Origin: Luteimonas suaedae
Lineage (GTDB): Bacteria > Pseudomonadota > Gammaproteobacteria > Xanthomonadales > Xanthomonadaceae
DNA length: 64,000 nt
NCBI RefSeq assembly: GCF_008312895.1
Contig: NZ_VSSP01000007.1
Location: 124,001-188,000 of the forward strand
Reading direction: 5' to 3'
Shown here: positions 44,776 through 55,000 of the stretch, piece after piece
Layout: every line of letters begins with the position of its first letter
Position numbering within the stretch: position 1 is the first letter of the stretch
Translations under genes and position numbers: made by a program
Notes under the pieces: generated by a model
Databases searched by the model: none
Told to the model about the DNA's origin: nothing
Seen by the model: the letters and a program-made list of their open reading frames with translations, nothing else

Positions 44776-44858
44776 GGCGCGCTCCTGGTGGCTGGGTCGG
44801 GACACGAGGCATTGACGTCCTTGCGGCAGGCATCCCGTCGTGGGGTCGGATGTCGCGG

Positions 44859-45401
44859 TCAATCTCCGCCTTCGAACGTGGTCTGTCCCGGTTCCGGCGG
44901 ACCATCCGGGTCGTCCACCAGGCAGCCGACACCATGGCAGCCTGTATAGCCGGAGCCCGAGTTGCCGGTATGGTGGTGTGCGTTGCTGGTGCTGTGGTGC
45001 TTGTGGTCCGATTCGGCCGCGCCCAGGATCAGCGCGCCCAGCACCGCGCCCGCCACCACCGCACCGGTATCGTGGCCGCGATGGCCGTAGCTGCGCGCGC
45101 CATCGTCATGCGTGCCGGCCTGGCCATGGTGATAGCCGCCGGGGTCGGCAAAGACGCCGGAACAGCCGTCCGAGACCCAGATCCGGTTGGTGGCGGGATT
45201 GAAGCCCCAGGTCCGGTTGACGATGCAGGCCGCATGCGAGCTTTGATAGACCAGCTGCGGCGCTCCCAATGGGGCATAGCACTCGTTGTACTGATAGTTG
45301 TGCGACGTGCACTCCACGGTCGTCTCCGCGGCCGCGGGTGCCGGCAATCCGAGCCACGCCAGGGTGGCGGCGACGACCAATACGGTGGGCTTCATGTTCA
45401 T
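44859..45401 (-). CDS. Exported DUF3011 protein, shorter paralogue of the gene at 44068
   Basis: A 180-residue protein: signal MNMKPTVLVVAATLAWLGLP, one DUF3011 domain (about 25-85), the same Gly-zipper-like segment, and one YTGCHGVGCLVDDP motif near residue 155, ending EPGQTTFEGGD. The two proteins are alike over most of their length, so a tandem duplication is likely. AGGAG lies six bases before the ATG at 45399-45401. Its neighbour upstream is the patatin/barrel gene. Confidence 0.75.
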   Translation of the reverse strand: MNMKPTVLVVAATLAWLGLPAPAAAETTVECTSHNYQYNECYAPLGAPQLVYQSSHAACIVNRTWGFNPATNRIWVSDGCSGVFADPGGYHHGQAGTHDDGARSYGHRGHDTGAVVAGAVLGALILGAAESDHKHHSTSNAHHHTGNSGSGYTGCHGVGCLVDDPDGPPEPGQTTFEGGD

Positions 45402-45435
45402 GGTTTGCTCCTGATAAGGAAGGCGATGTCCGGGC

Positions 45436-47724
45436 TCACGGATGGCGGCTTGTCGACAGCATGGACCCCACCTTGAGGTAAAGCGAATCGATGCCGTGCT
45501 CGGCGCGACCGTATCCAAGGAAGATCGGCCCGATCCGGGTATCGATCCCCAGGAACAGGCTGCCCGCACCGATCAGGTCCTTCGATCCGAGGAAGCCCGA
45601 TTCGTCGGAGTGGCCGCCCGCCTCCAGGCTTCCGCCCAGGTAGACCGGCATCGACAGCAGTGAATCCGCGTGGCCGAGGTGCCGGTAGTAGACCAGTCGT
45701 GCAAGCCCGGTGTGCTTGGCGAAGATCGCGTCGTCCTGGTAACCGGACAGCCGGCCGAGTCCGCCGAGGAAGCCGTACGCATCCAATGCCAGCCCTTTGT
45801 CGATGTGCGCCGACGAGCCCTGGATGCCGGCCAGCACGCTGTGCGCGCCCCAAGACCAGACCGCATCCCAGACCAGCCGGGTGACACCGGCATGCAGATC
45901 GGAGCCGAGCGATTCCCGGTACAGCCGGTGGCTGGCGTCGAGCCGTTGGCCGCTGCGCGGGAAGGCCGCGCTGTCGAGCGTGTCGTAGGCGACGCCGAGC
46001 GCGAAGCTGCCCAGGTCGGCGCGGGTGTATTCGCCGTCATCCCCGATCAGCAGGCGGGCCCGCTCGCGTCCGCGTGCCAGGCCGGCCGACAGCTCCCAGC
46101 GGTTGCGAAGGGCGTACGACCAGGTCAGCCCGCCGCTCCAGGCGCTGTAGCGATACTCGGCCGTGCTGCGATGGGCGGTGGCATCCACGGGGAGGTCGAA
46201 GGCACGGTAACCGGCGTGCCACCGCAGGGCCTGATGGCCGCTGCCGACGGGCTGATGCAATTCCCCGCCGAGGCGATCGATCCGGCCGATGCCGAGGCCC
46301 AGGCGCGCTTCGGCGCCCATGGCCGACAGGCCGGTCAGGGTCAGCTCGGTATCGAGCTGGTAGGCGCTGTTGCCATCGAAATCGCTGGACAGGCCAAGGG
46401 TCGAATGAAGGAAGCCCGGCCCCCAGCGTTTGTCCTGCGGCTCGATGACCAGGCCGGTCCGGCCGTCACGGGTCTGCAGCTGCCATTGCAGCTGTTCGTA
46501 GCGGTCCTCGCCGTAGGCCGCGCCGAGGTCTGCATCCAGCGCGTCCAGGTCTAGCGGATGCCCGAGATGGGATTGGGTCGTACGTGCGATGTACGTTCCG
46601 GTGCGTGTCGAGTCACGCAGCACGTCGATGAAGGCGATCAGCGGGGCATCGGATTCGGGCAGCCGGTGGTGCTGTTCGAACCGCGCGTATTCGGCCGGCG
46701 AGGCGCTGAAGCGGCGGATGTCCAGGGTCCGCTTGTCCGCCGCCTCGAAGCCGATGCCGATCGCCGTCGAAGCGCGGTTGAATTCCTGGGCGCCGAAGTA
46801 GCCGAGCGGCGGCGTCAGCAGCAGGTCGTCGTCGTCCAGACTGGCGACCTGGGCCTCGACGAGGTGCTTCATCAGTACCCGCAACGCTTGCTGGCTGACA
46901 TCGAGCGGCGTGTTCAGACGCGCCTCGTCGAGCAGCGGCGAGCCGACCCGCGACACGATCAGGCGCTCTGCGCCAAGCTTGCGCGCTTCGTCGATCGGCA
47001 CGTTGTCGACGATGCCGCCGTCGACCAGCAGGCGTCCGTCGACGCGGACGGGCGCGAACGCAGCCGGCACCGACATGCTGGCGCGGATCGCCATGGGCAG
47101 GTCGCCACGGTCGAACACGACCTTCTCGCCGGTGACGATGTCGGCGGCGATGGCGCGGAAGGGAATGGGCAGGTCGTCGAAGTGCTCGATCCGCCAGGTC
47201 GGCAGCAGCAGCCGGCGCAACAGCAGTTCCAGCCGCTGGCCCTGGATCATGCCGCGCGGAAACGCGATCTTGCCGTTGCGCAGGCCCAGCTGCATCCCAC
47301 CCAGGCGGCGCAGGTCGTCGCGTTTGCGGCGCATCGTGCGCTGCGCACGCGGGGTGCGGTCGTGCAGCACCGATGCCCAGTCGACGTGCTGCAGGATGGT
47401 TTCGATTTCGTCGGCGCCGTAGCCGGCCGCGTACATGCCGCCGACGATCGCGCCCATCGAAGTGCCGACGATGCAGTCGACCGGCACACGCTCGCGCTCG
47501 AGCACCTTCAGCAACCCGATGTGGGCGGCGCCGCGAGCGCCGCCGCCGCCCAGCACCAGGCAGGTGCGGGGCCGTTCCATGGCGCCCGATTCGCCCCCTT
47601 GCGCCACCGCATCCCCGGCGAACGCGACCACAAGCAGGGCCAGCGGCACGATCGCCCCTGCAAGCCTGCGCCGTGCCCGGCCCGGGGCCGATGCCGAGGA
47701 TGACGAGGCAGATTCCGGCGACAT
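45436..47724 (-). CDS. Patatin-like phospholipase with outer-membrane beta-barrel (PlpD-like, type Vd secretion)
   Basis: A 762-residue protein with an N-terminal signal, then a patatin domain (about 52-260): oxyanion loop GGGGARGAAHIGL, nucleophile GTSMGAIVGG, catalytic Asp in DGGIVDN. A POTRA-like segment (about 300-390) and a 16-strand-type beta-barrel of the BamA/surface-antigen kind (about 400-762) follow, with a C-terminal SLYLKVGSMLSTS. This is the layout of PlpD, a type Vd autotransporter whose lipase is exposed at the surface. The start at 47722-47724 is taken because the upstream in-frame stretch does not look coding. Confidence 0.88.
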   Translation of the reverse strand: MSPESASSSSASAPGRARRRLAGAIVPLALLVVAFAGDAVAQGGESGAMERPRTCLVLGGGGARGAAHIGLLKVLERERVPVDCIVGTSMGAIVGGMYAAGYGADEIETILQHVDWASVLHDRTPRAQRTMRRKRDDLRRLGGMQLGLRNGKIAFPRGMIQGQRLELLLRRLLLPTWRIEHFDDLPIPFRAIAADIVTGEKVVFDRGDLPMAIRASMSVPAAFAPVRVDGRLLVDGGIVDNVPIDEARKLGAERLIVSRVGSPLLDEARLNTPLDVSQQALRVLMKHLVEAQVASLDDDDLLLTPPLGYFGAQEFNRASTAIGIGFEAADKRTLDIRRFSASPAEYARFEQHHRLPESDAPLIAFIDVLRDSTRTGTYIARTTQSHLGHPLDLDALDADLGAAYGEDRYEQLQWQLQTRDGRTGLVIEPQDKRWGPGFLHSTLGLSSDFDGNSAYQLDTELTLTGLSAMGAEARLGLGIGRIDRLGGELHQPVGSGHQALRWHAGYRAFDLPVDATAHRSTAEYRYSAWSGGLTWSYALRNRWELSAGLARGRERARLLIGDDGEYTRADLGSFALGVAYDTLDSAAFPRSGQRLDASHRLYRESLGSDLHAGVTRLVWDAVWSWGAHSVLAGIQGSSAHIDKGLALDAYGFLGGLGRLSGYQDDAIFAKHTGLARLVYYRHLGHADSLLSMPVYLGGSLEAGGHSDESGFLGSKDLIGAGSLFLGIDTRIGPIFLGYGRAEHGIDSLYLKVGSMLSTSRHP

Positions 47725-47734
47725 CGAGGCGATC

Positions 47735-48568
47735 TCAGAACCGATACGTCGCGACCAATTGCGGCCCGCGGTTCTTGATGTTGATCTCGTCGCGATGCGC
47801 GCTATGCTCGAACTCCAGGTCGATGTCGTTGTAGTTGTAACGCAGCGCAAAGCCGAAGTGTTCCCATGGGAAGAACTCGGCCTTCACGCCAAGGTCGACG
47901 GCATCGCCGGAAACCTTGCCGCCCGATTTGCGCACGTAGGACGCGTCGATACCGACGCGCCAATGGTCTGCAATCGAACGGGTGTACTCCAGGTGCAACA
48001 GCGGTGCCCAGTGGGACTCCGAGATCGAACTGGCAACGGCCTCGAACTCGCTGTCGTCATCAAGCGCGGCAGCCAGGTTCGCCGAGACCTTGTAGCGGAT
48101 TGCGCCCAGGCCGATGCCGAAGGCGCTTCGCTCGCCATGATGGAGCAGCCAGGAATAGGATGCGCCAAGCAGGTTGATGTCGATATCACCCGTGGCGGCG
48201 GCGGTCTCGCGGTAGATATCGTCGCCGATGACGAGGTCCCGTTCGAGGACCCGCGTGGCACTGGCGTCGTGGCCGTAGCGGAACGCCTTGAGTCGGTGCC
48301 GCCGACCGATCGTGCCGCCGATCTCGAGATAGGATTCCGTTTTGTCCATGTCCAGGCCGAAGTCGCGCTGGAGGTCGACGTGCGTGCCTTGGCGCGTTCC
48401 CGTTGCGGAATCCCGGCGCAGCGTGACGTCGTTGTTGGCCTTGTAGGCGCCCGCCGAAATGTAGAACCTGTCGACCGCCTCCACGGCAGCGGCATCGGTG
48501 GCGACGGCCATCGCCGGAAGGGCCAGGGCGAGCACGGTCCGGATGCGGAGGTCGTTTGAATGTTTCAT
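47735..48568 (-). CDS. Predicted outer-membrane beta-barrel protein
   Basis: A 277-residue protein with signal (MKHSNDLRIRTVLALALPAM to about AVA). The rest alternates polar and hydrophobic residues in strand-like repeats (RFYISAGAYKANNDVTLRRD, HFGFALRYNYNDIDLEFEHS) and ends in a C-terminal aromatic (LVATYRF), as in outer-membrane barrels. I cannot name a substrate or family. It starts the minus-strand array and is divergent from the ECF sigma gene. Confidence 0.7.
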   Translation of the reverse strand: MKHSNDLRIRTVLALALPAMAVATDAAAVEAVDRFYISAGAYKANNDVTLRRDSATGTRQGTHVDLQRDFGLDMDKTESYLEIGGTIGRRHRLKAFRYGHDASATRVLERDLVIGDDIYRETAAATGDIDINLLGASYSWLLHHGERSAFGIGLGAIRYKVSANLAAALDDDSEFEAVASSISESHWAPLLHLEYTRSIADHWRVGIDASYVRKSGGKVSGDAVDLGVKAEFFPWEHFGFALRYNYNDIDLEFEHSAHRDEINIKNRGPQLVATYRF

Positions 48569-48766
48569 TGCAATCCCCTCAAATTGTGATCGAGTTCTAT
48601 TACCCGGATACCGTGTGCCCGCTGGATACGCCCGATTGCAATCACGGCTTGTGCCTTCACGTCATATGAACTTGCGCCCGACTTATGCTCGGACCAAAGC
48701 GCTGCCGCGGTTGTCCGAACGATTTCGGTCATCCAATCGATTCGTGAAAACAGGGCTTGAGGGGAC

Positions 48767-49462
48767 ATGGAGTACCGTCAAAATCTGCTTCCGTCTTCAT
48801 CGGGGGATCTGACGGCACCTGCGCTCGGCGATGATATGGCCGAGTCGGTCACACAGCTCCTGGTTGAAGCCGAACAGACCGGGGGCGACGCCTGGAACCG
48901 GATCTACGGCCTGATCTATCAGGACCTGCACCGGATCGCCCGTTCCCAGATCCGGCAGCAGATGAACCCGGGGTTGTCGCCGACATCGCTCATCAGCGAG
49001 ACCTGGTTGAAGCTGGTGCGCTCGCAGATCTCGGCCAGCAGTCGCCCGCACCTGGTCTCCCTGATCGCCCGCGCGATGCGTTTCGTTCTGGTCGACGAGG
49101 TGCGCCGGGCCCTGGCCAGCAAGCGGGGCGGCCGCCAGGTTGCGGAAAGGTTGTCTTCGATCCGGGAACCGGCCGCCGAGGATGACCGGCTGGAGGAGGT
49201 GCTTGCACTCGACAAGGCGCTCGAGTCGCTTGCGGAAATCAGCCCCCGCCTGACACGGGTGGTCGAGCTGCGTTACTACGGCGGCCTTGAGGAGACCGAG
49301 ATCGCCGAGCTTCTGGGGGTGACGAGCCGCACGGTGCGCCGCGACTGGCGCAAGGCGCGCGCTTTCCTGCAGTGCCATCTTGCCGGCATCCAAGACACGC
49401 CTGCCGCCCTGTGGGAAGGCTGCGGCGAGACGGCTCCCCTGACATCCGAAGCCAGCCGGTAG
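48767..49462 (+). CDS. ECF sigma factor, Ser/Thr-kinase-associated type
   Basis: A 231-residue ECF sigma factor. Region sigma-2 is about 25-105 (IYGLIYQDLHRIARSQIRQQ, SPTSLISETWLKLVRSQ, FVLVDEVRRALASKRGG) and sigma-4 about 155-215 with the helix-turn-helix ELLGVTSRTVRRDWRKARAF. The spacer and SKRGG motif fit the group of ECF factors (TIGR02999-like) whose genes pair with Ser/Thr kinases rather than with anti-sigma factors. It is alone on the plus strand, divergent from the array at 38-48 kb. A GAGGGGAC site precedes the ATG. Confidence 0.9.
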   Translation: MEYRQNLLPSSSGDLTAPALGDDMAESVTQLLVEAEQTGGDAWNRIYGLIYQDLHRIARSQIRQQMNPGLSPTSLISETWLKLVRSQISASSRPHLVSLIARAMRFVLVDEVRRALASKRGGRQVAERLSSIREPAAEDDRLEEVLALDKALESLAEISPRLTRVVELRYYGGLEETEIAELLGVTSRTVRRDWRKARAFLQCHLAGIQDTPAALWEGCGETAPLTSEASR

Positions 49463-49508
49463 CGATTCGGTCGAACCAGTACGCGAGGTGCCGGCCAAGC
49501 GTCGGCCA

Positions 49509-49889
49509 TCACTCGCAAGCCATTGCGGCCGCCTTTTTGGTAAATCCCGCGTTCTCGGCCCTGCAGGAAGAAACGAGGGCGTGCACGTCGGGCGCTTCCG
49601 TCCACTGCGACCTGGCCCGATCGAGCGAGTCCTCCAGCAATGATGCCGATGGATGGCCCTCGATCCGGGCGAGGCATGCGTCCACGCGCTCGACGTAGTC
49701 CCGGCAGGCTTTCGGCAGACCGACAGGCGTGGAAGCCTTGTCGAACATCGACGCAGCGCCCATCTCGAGGACGGCTGCATCTTCCTCCACGATGGCCACC
49801 TCCCCCTTGCCGCAGGACATCAGCAAAGCACACGTCCCGATCAGCACGGGACGCAGGTCCATGGCTCGACTCCACCCTCTCATCTTCAT
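49509..49889 (-). CDS. Small predicted lipoprotein, unknown function
   Basis: A 126-residue lipoprotein; signal ends ALLMSCGKG with lipidated Cys at about 26. The mature part has four further Cys, in ACRDYVERVDACLARIEGHP and VSSCRAENAGF, so disulfides are likely. No family recognised. The AGGAGATC site stands before the ATG at 49887-49889. It is convergent with the sigma gene and downstream of the MscS-like gene. Confidence 0.68.
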   Translation of the reverse strand: MKMRGWSRAMDLRPVLIGTCALLMSCGKGEVAIVEEDAAVLEMGAASMFDKASTPVGLPKACRDYVERVDACLARIEGHPSASLLEDSLDRARSQWTEAPDVHALVSSCRAENAGFTKKAAAMACE

Positions 49890-49935
49890 TCGATCTCCTG
49901 AAGCGGCGCTGCGTTCGGACTTCGTCCAAGGAACC

Positions 49936-51765
49936 CTATAGACCTTGCTCGCGAAAGCGACGGATGATTTCGTGATTGATCATCTGGCAATGCTCCAGAT
50001 AGGCCCGATGGTCTGGCGGGCCGTACCAATACGTGGCCGTGATGTTGAGGGAATCGGAGTTGATCTCGTTGAAGACGACGTGCGGCGGCGGCCGGTCCGG
50101 ATGATTGATGGCCTCGTTCGGATGCCGCGTTCCCGGCGCCTGCCCACCATGCAAATCCGCCTGCGGCGCGCCGTCCGATTCCGCGGCGCCGGCATCGGGC
50201 ACGGACAGGATTTCACGCAGGATCTCCACGGCGCGTTGAATCTTCTCCTGCGGCGTGTCGTAGGCCAGGGGAAGGTCGATCGTGCGCCGGATGGATGGGC
50301 GCATGTCGACGTTCTCGACATCCATGCCGGCAACCTTCTCGTTGGGAATGCTGACCAGATGCCCCGAAAGCAGCCGCAGCCGGGTGGAGCGCATGCCGAC
50401 ATCTTCGACAACGCCGTCATAGCCCTGGAGCTTGACCCGCTGGCCAACCTCGAAAGGCTTGTCCAGGAGCAGCATGAGACTGCCGAAGACGTTGCGCAGC
50501 GTGTTCTGCGAAGCCAGCGCGACCGCGAGGCCCGTGACGCCGGCACCGGCGAGAATGGTGGCCAGCGAGAAGCCCAGAAGGTGCATTCCTTTCAGCAGAG
50601 CGGCGACGATCGCGATGATGCTCACGACGCGAATGCCGAGGATCGCCAGATGGATGTCGGCCGGGCGCCGTTTCGCGCGCTCGGTCGCGGCCGCCAGCTC
50701 GATCAACACGGTTCCGAGCGAGAACAGGAAGACGATGCCCGCGAACAGGCCCATGCCGTAGATGATGTAGACGGCAGCCTGGAACACCGGTCCGGTGATG
50801 AAGATCTTGTCGCCGATTAGGTCATAGAGCAGATAGCTGGCGAACATCGTCAATAGCGGCACGAGCAGCAGCGTCGAATCGCGCGCAAGGGGCGCGGCGT
50901 CCCGCGTCGCCCGCTTGAGGATGGACGACAGGAACCAGATCGAGAGGAACGCAACGGCAAAGAGCAGGACCATTGCGATCCATTGCCAGATGGTCTGTCC
51001 CAGGATTCCCTTGTGCATCCAGGCGGGCAGTCCGTCCGACCATGCCTGGAGGGTCGGGCGCGGCGTCAGAAAGGACGCCTCGTAGAAACCTTGCGCGGCG
51101 GTGCTGCGGTACGGAAACGACTTGAGTTGCCAGAAGAGATCCTCGGCCGTCTCCAGCGTCTCCTCGCTGAACAGGTATTTCCCCTGGTTGGGTCCATCGT
51201 CGATGCGCGCGATGACGAGCGGACTGCTGCCGATCTTCCAGGCGGGCGGGTAGCCCTCATCGATGGCGGCGAGCATCTGTTTCCGGTCCGGGATGCTTTC
51301 GACCGGGGGCAGGCCGACCCGGTCGATGACCTCTCGCAGATAGACCGCGGAATTCACCGCGACATCCTGCCGCAGCGACGGCGCGACGTTCCTGAGATCG
51401 AAGAACCATTGCATCTCGTCGTACAGATGCTGCAGTTCCGCGTCGTCCTCCGCCGTGTACGTGTCCTGTCGCAGGAGGTCGTAGTAGCGCTGGGTCCGCT
51501 TGAGGAAGCTGATAATCGTGTCGCGGGGGCTGTTGGTGTTCGCCGGCGAGAGGAGCTCCTCCAGGGACTGGAGGCTGGCGTCATCGGGTTCGGCGAGTTG
51601 ATCGAGAACGGCTTCGATGCCGCGGGTGCTTTCGGACGGGAAGAAGGAGAAGCTGGTGTCCTCCTCGGCAGGATCGGGACCGGCGTCCTGCGCAAGCACC
51701 TCGGTACCGAGCGTGACGGCAAGGAGCACCATGACAACGTGCAGGATGTAGTGCTTGCTGCTCAT
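49936..51765 (-). CDS. MscS-family mechanosensitive channel with long periplasmic domain
   Basis: A 609-residue membrane protein. After a signal-like N-terminus (HVVMVLLAVTLGTEVLAQ) about 230 residues form a periplasmic helical domain. Four to five membrane helices lie at about 255-420, and the MscS core follows: the pore helix and beta domain AGVTGLAVALASQNTLRNVF, MLLLDKPFEVGQRVKLQGYD and GVVEDVGMRSTRLR. The C-terminal part is a cytoplasmic vestibule. Family members act as osmotic safety valves or envelope-tension sensors. It is divergent from the autotransporter gene. Confidence 0.9.
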   Translation of the reverse strand: MSSKHYILHVVMVLLAVTLGTEVLAQDAGPDPAEEDTSFSFFPSESTRGIEAVLDQLAEPDDASLQSLEELLSPANTNSPRDTIISFLKRTQRYYDLLRQDTYTAEDDAELQHLYDEMQWFFDLRNVAPSLRQDVAVNSAVYLREVIDRVGLPPVESIPDRKQMLAAIDEGYPPAWKIGSSPLVIARIDDGPNQGKYLFSEETLETAEDLFWQLKSFPYRSTAAQGFYEASFLTPRPTLQAWSDGLPAWMHKGILGQTIWQWIAMVLLFAVAFLSIWFLSSILKRATRDAAPLARDSTLLLVPLLTMFASYLLYDLIGDKIFITGPVFQAAVYIIYGMGLFAGIVFLFSLGTVLIELAAATERAKRRPADIHLAILGIRVVSIIAIVAALLKGMHLLGFSLATILAGAGVTGLAVALASQNTLRNVFGSLMLLLDKPFEVGQRVKLQGYDGVVEDVGMRSTRLRLLSGHLVSIPNEKVAGMDVENVDMRPSIRRTIDLPLAYDTPQEKIQRAVEILREILSVPDAGAAESDGAPQADLHGGQAPGTRHPNEAINHPDRPPPHVVFNEINSDSLNITATYWYGPPDHRAYLEHCQMINHEIIRRFREQGL

Positions 51766-52074
51766 TTCATTCGATCAGGTGTGCATGCAGGCGTCGTCTG
51801 GCGCCCTGATGTCCAGGCGGCCTGGAAGATGGTCCCCGTGGGAGCACGCTTGTCCGCCGCGCCGGGCAAGCCATTGATCTGCATCCGCACCTCTCTTCGA
51901 CCTGTCCCTCATGGTGAATGCCTCGGGAAATGCCCGGGCGAGAGGACATGTCCTGTCCGGGACCGGTTTCGCGAATGAAAAGCGGGAAGTGGTCCGCAGC
52001 GATCCCGGCCCTCGGGCCGCGCGTGGCCGCACCTCCCTACCCGCTCACGAAATGCCAACCGCCAAGGAGATCTC
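51766..52074. other. Intergenic region between MscS-like and autotransporter genes
   Basis: This 309-base gap separates two divergent genes and so should contain both promoters. I see an AAGGAG ribosome site five bases before the autotransporter ATG but no convincing -35/-10 pair, repeat or RNA. Confidence 0.5.
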
Positions 52075-55000
52075 ATGCGTCCGGCTTCCAGAAGGAGGAC
52101 CGCTGCCGGTTCCACGCCTCGCCCCGCCCGCTCCTCGCTTTCGCACGCCGTGGCCTGCGCGCTGCTGCTCGGCGTCAGCGCCACCGCTGCCGCGCAGGAC
52201 TATCAGGAGCCGGGCGCGATCGGCGATCCGGACAGCTGGGTCACTGACGAGTTCAAGGCGGACTGGGGTCTGGCCGCCGTCAACGCGCACCATGCCTATG
52301 CGCGTGGACTGACCGGCGCGGGCGCCAGGCTGGGCATCCTGGATACCGGGGCCATGGCCGATCATCCGGAATTCGCCGGTTCCGGGCGCCTGCACCCGAT
52401 TCTGTCGAGCGTCGAATTCCAGGACTCCACGCCGTGGAAGGCCGACGGCGGCATCGGCCGCCTGGTGTTCGGCGATCATGGCACCCACACCGCCGGCACC
52501 ATCGCGGCCAGCCGCGATGGCTTTGGCATGCATGGCGTGGCGTTCGGCACGAACCTGTTCGTCGCATCCGGCTATGCGCTGGACAGAACCATCGAGCTGG
52601 TGGGCGAAGGCACCGAAGACAACTACGGCATCCTCGGAGAGATCAACAAGTACCTGGAGGAACAGAACAAGCAGCTCCCTCCGGACCGACAGCTGCCGCT
52701 CCTGGACAAGGACGAGGTGCTTGCATTGTTGCCAGGCGAATGGTCGGCAGACCCGTTCGACCCCAGGCTGGTCGCCGACGGCTTCGACCAGATGGCGGAG
52801 CAGGGCGTGCGCGTGATCAGCAACAGCTGGGGACGTACTGCGGACCTGGGCAGCGGGTTCGAAGCCATCGCCCAGACATACGAAGATGTCAGGAGGCAGG
52901 ATCAGCCCATGCATGATGCCGCCGTGCGTGCCGTGCGCGACCATGGCGTCCTGTTCGTGTTTGCGGCCGGCAACAGCGGGAACGAGAGCACGCTCACCCA
53001 TGCCGATGTCGAACCCAGCCTGCCGGCCTTCATTCCTGCGCTGGAAAGCCACTGGGTTTCGGTGGTTTCCGTCACCAGCGACCTGGAGCGCAGCGGCTTT
53101 TCCAGCATTTGCGGTGAAGCCAGGGACTGGTGCATCGCTGCGCCCGGGAGCGGCATCACCAGTACCGGCTTCGACCCGTACGACGACAGTGAAAGCCGGC
53201 TCAACCTCGTCGCTTTCCTGCTGGCCGAGGCCAAGCGGCGCCAGAGCGAAGGCGAGACCGCGGCGGAAGTCCTGGAGAACGTCCGCCAGGCGCTCATCAG
53301 CGAAGCGACCCCGGAGCAGCTGAAGCAGCTGCAGGACCTCTACGCATTGGTCGGGATCGACTTCACCCAGCCGAACGCCTTTGCCACGGCGCTGACCGAC
53401 ATGCTTCCCACGGAGCACGAACCGCTCTACAAGGACATGGACGGCACCTCGATGGCCACCCCGCACGTAACCGGGGCGCTAGGCCTGCTGTTCGAGCGCT
53501 TTCCCTATCTCACCGCCACCCAGGTGCGTGACGTGATGTTCACCACCGCTGCCGATCTGGGCGCAGCGGGCGTAGACGAGATCTACGGCTGGGGCCTGCT
53601 CGACCTGGAAAAGGCGATCGAGGGCCCGGGCATGCTGCGCTACGACACCGTGGTCGACATGGACCAGGCCGCCGGCGGCGCAAAGGTCTGGGAAGGCGAC
53701 GCCTGGGACGACTGGACCAACGACATCGGCGGTCCCGGCCGCCTGTTCAAGGATGGCGCGGGCTGGTTGCGCCTGTCCGGCGACAACAGCTTCGCCGGCG
53801 CCTCGGTGCGTGCGGGCATTCTGGAGCTCGACGGCGATAACGCCTTGACCGGCGATGTCGAGGTCGTTGGCGGCAACCTCATCCTCAACGGCAGCCTGCA
53901 GGGCAGCGCGCTGCAGGTGTTCGAAAACGGATTCGCCCTGATCGCGGGCACCGTCAGCGGCGGCAGCACGTGGGTGGCCGGCGGGCTTGGCGGCGATGGC
54001 GCCCTCGGCGACGCCACCATCGTCGGCACCATCGCCCCCGGCGACGGGTTCGGGCGCGGGATCGGCGCGCTGACCTTCAACGGCGACTACACCCAGGCCG
54101 CCGGCTCGGTCTACAGGGTCGATCTGTCGGCCGACGCTTCCGATCGCATCGCGGTCGGCGGCGGCGCGGACCTGCAGGGCGGCAGCGTGGCCGCGGCCGC
54201 GATGCCGGGCGAGTCCGTGCTCGGCCAGCGCTATCGCATCCTGTCTGCCGACGGCGGCGTCGACGGCAGCTTTGCCGGCCTCGACACCTCGGCCTGGGAC
54301 GTGCCGTTCCTGTCCTTCGATCTGGCCTATTCGCCGTTCGCGGTGGATCTGGACGTGAGCCGCGGTGCGTCGTTCGCCTCGGTAGCCGCCACCTGGAACC
54401 AGACCTCCACCGCCACCGCGCTGGACGGCCTGTCGGACAGCGACTCCTTGTTGCAGTCGCTGGTCTACCTCAACGGCGAACAAGCGGTCGCCGCCTTCGA
54501 CCAGCTGTCCGGCGAGCTGTACCCGAGCCTGCGCTCGGTGCTGGTGGAGAGCAGCCGCGCACCACGCGCCGCAGTGATGGCGCGCGCGGGCAGCGGCGCC
54601 GATGGCTTCGCGATGCAGGGCCGCGAGGACCGCGGCCACGGGTTGTGGGTCGACGCCCACCGCGGCGGCGGCCACATCGACGGCGACGGCAACGCCCACC
54701 GCATCGACCACAGCACCCGCGATCTGCTGCTCGGCTACGACCATCGCTTCGCCGCGGGCTGGCAGGCCGGCGCGATGATCGGCACCGGCCGCACCGACTT
54801 CGATGTGCGCGGCCTCGGCGACCGCGGCCATGCCGACAACCGCCTGTTCGGCGTCTACGGCGGCGGCCACTGGGGTGGCTTCGGCGTGCGCGCGGCGTGG
54901 ATCCAGGCCCACCACGACATCGACACCGAGCGCCGGATCGTCTTTGCCGGCTTCGACGAGCGCGCATCGGCGACGTTCGACGGCCGCACACGCCAGGCGG

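Noticed and set aside
48565-48768. A 67-codon minus-strand open frame in the gap between the barrel gene and sigma gene
   Set aside because: It lies in the divergent promoter region, has no ribosome site worth the name and no protein-like pattern.
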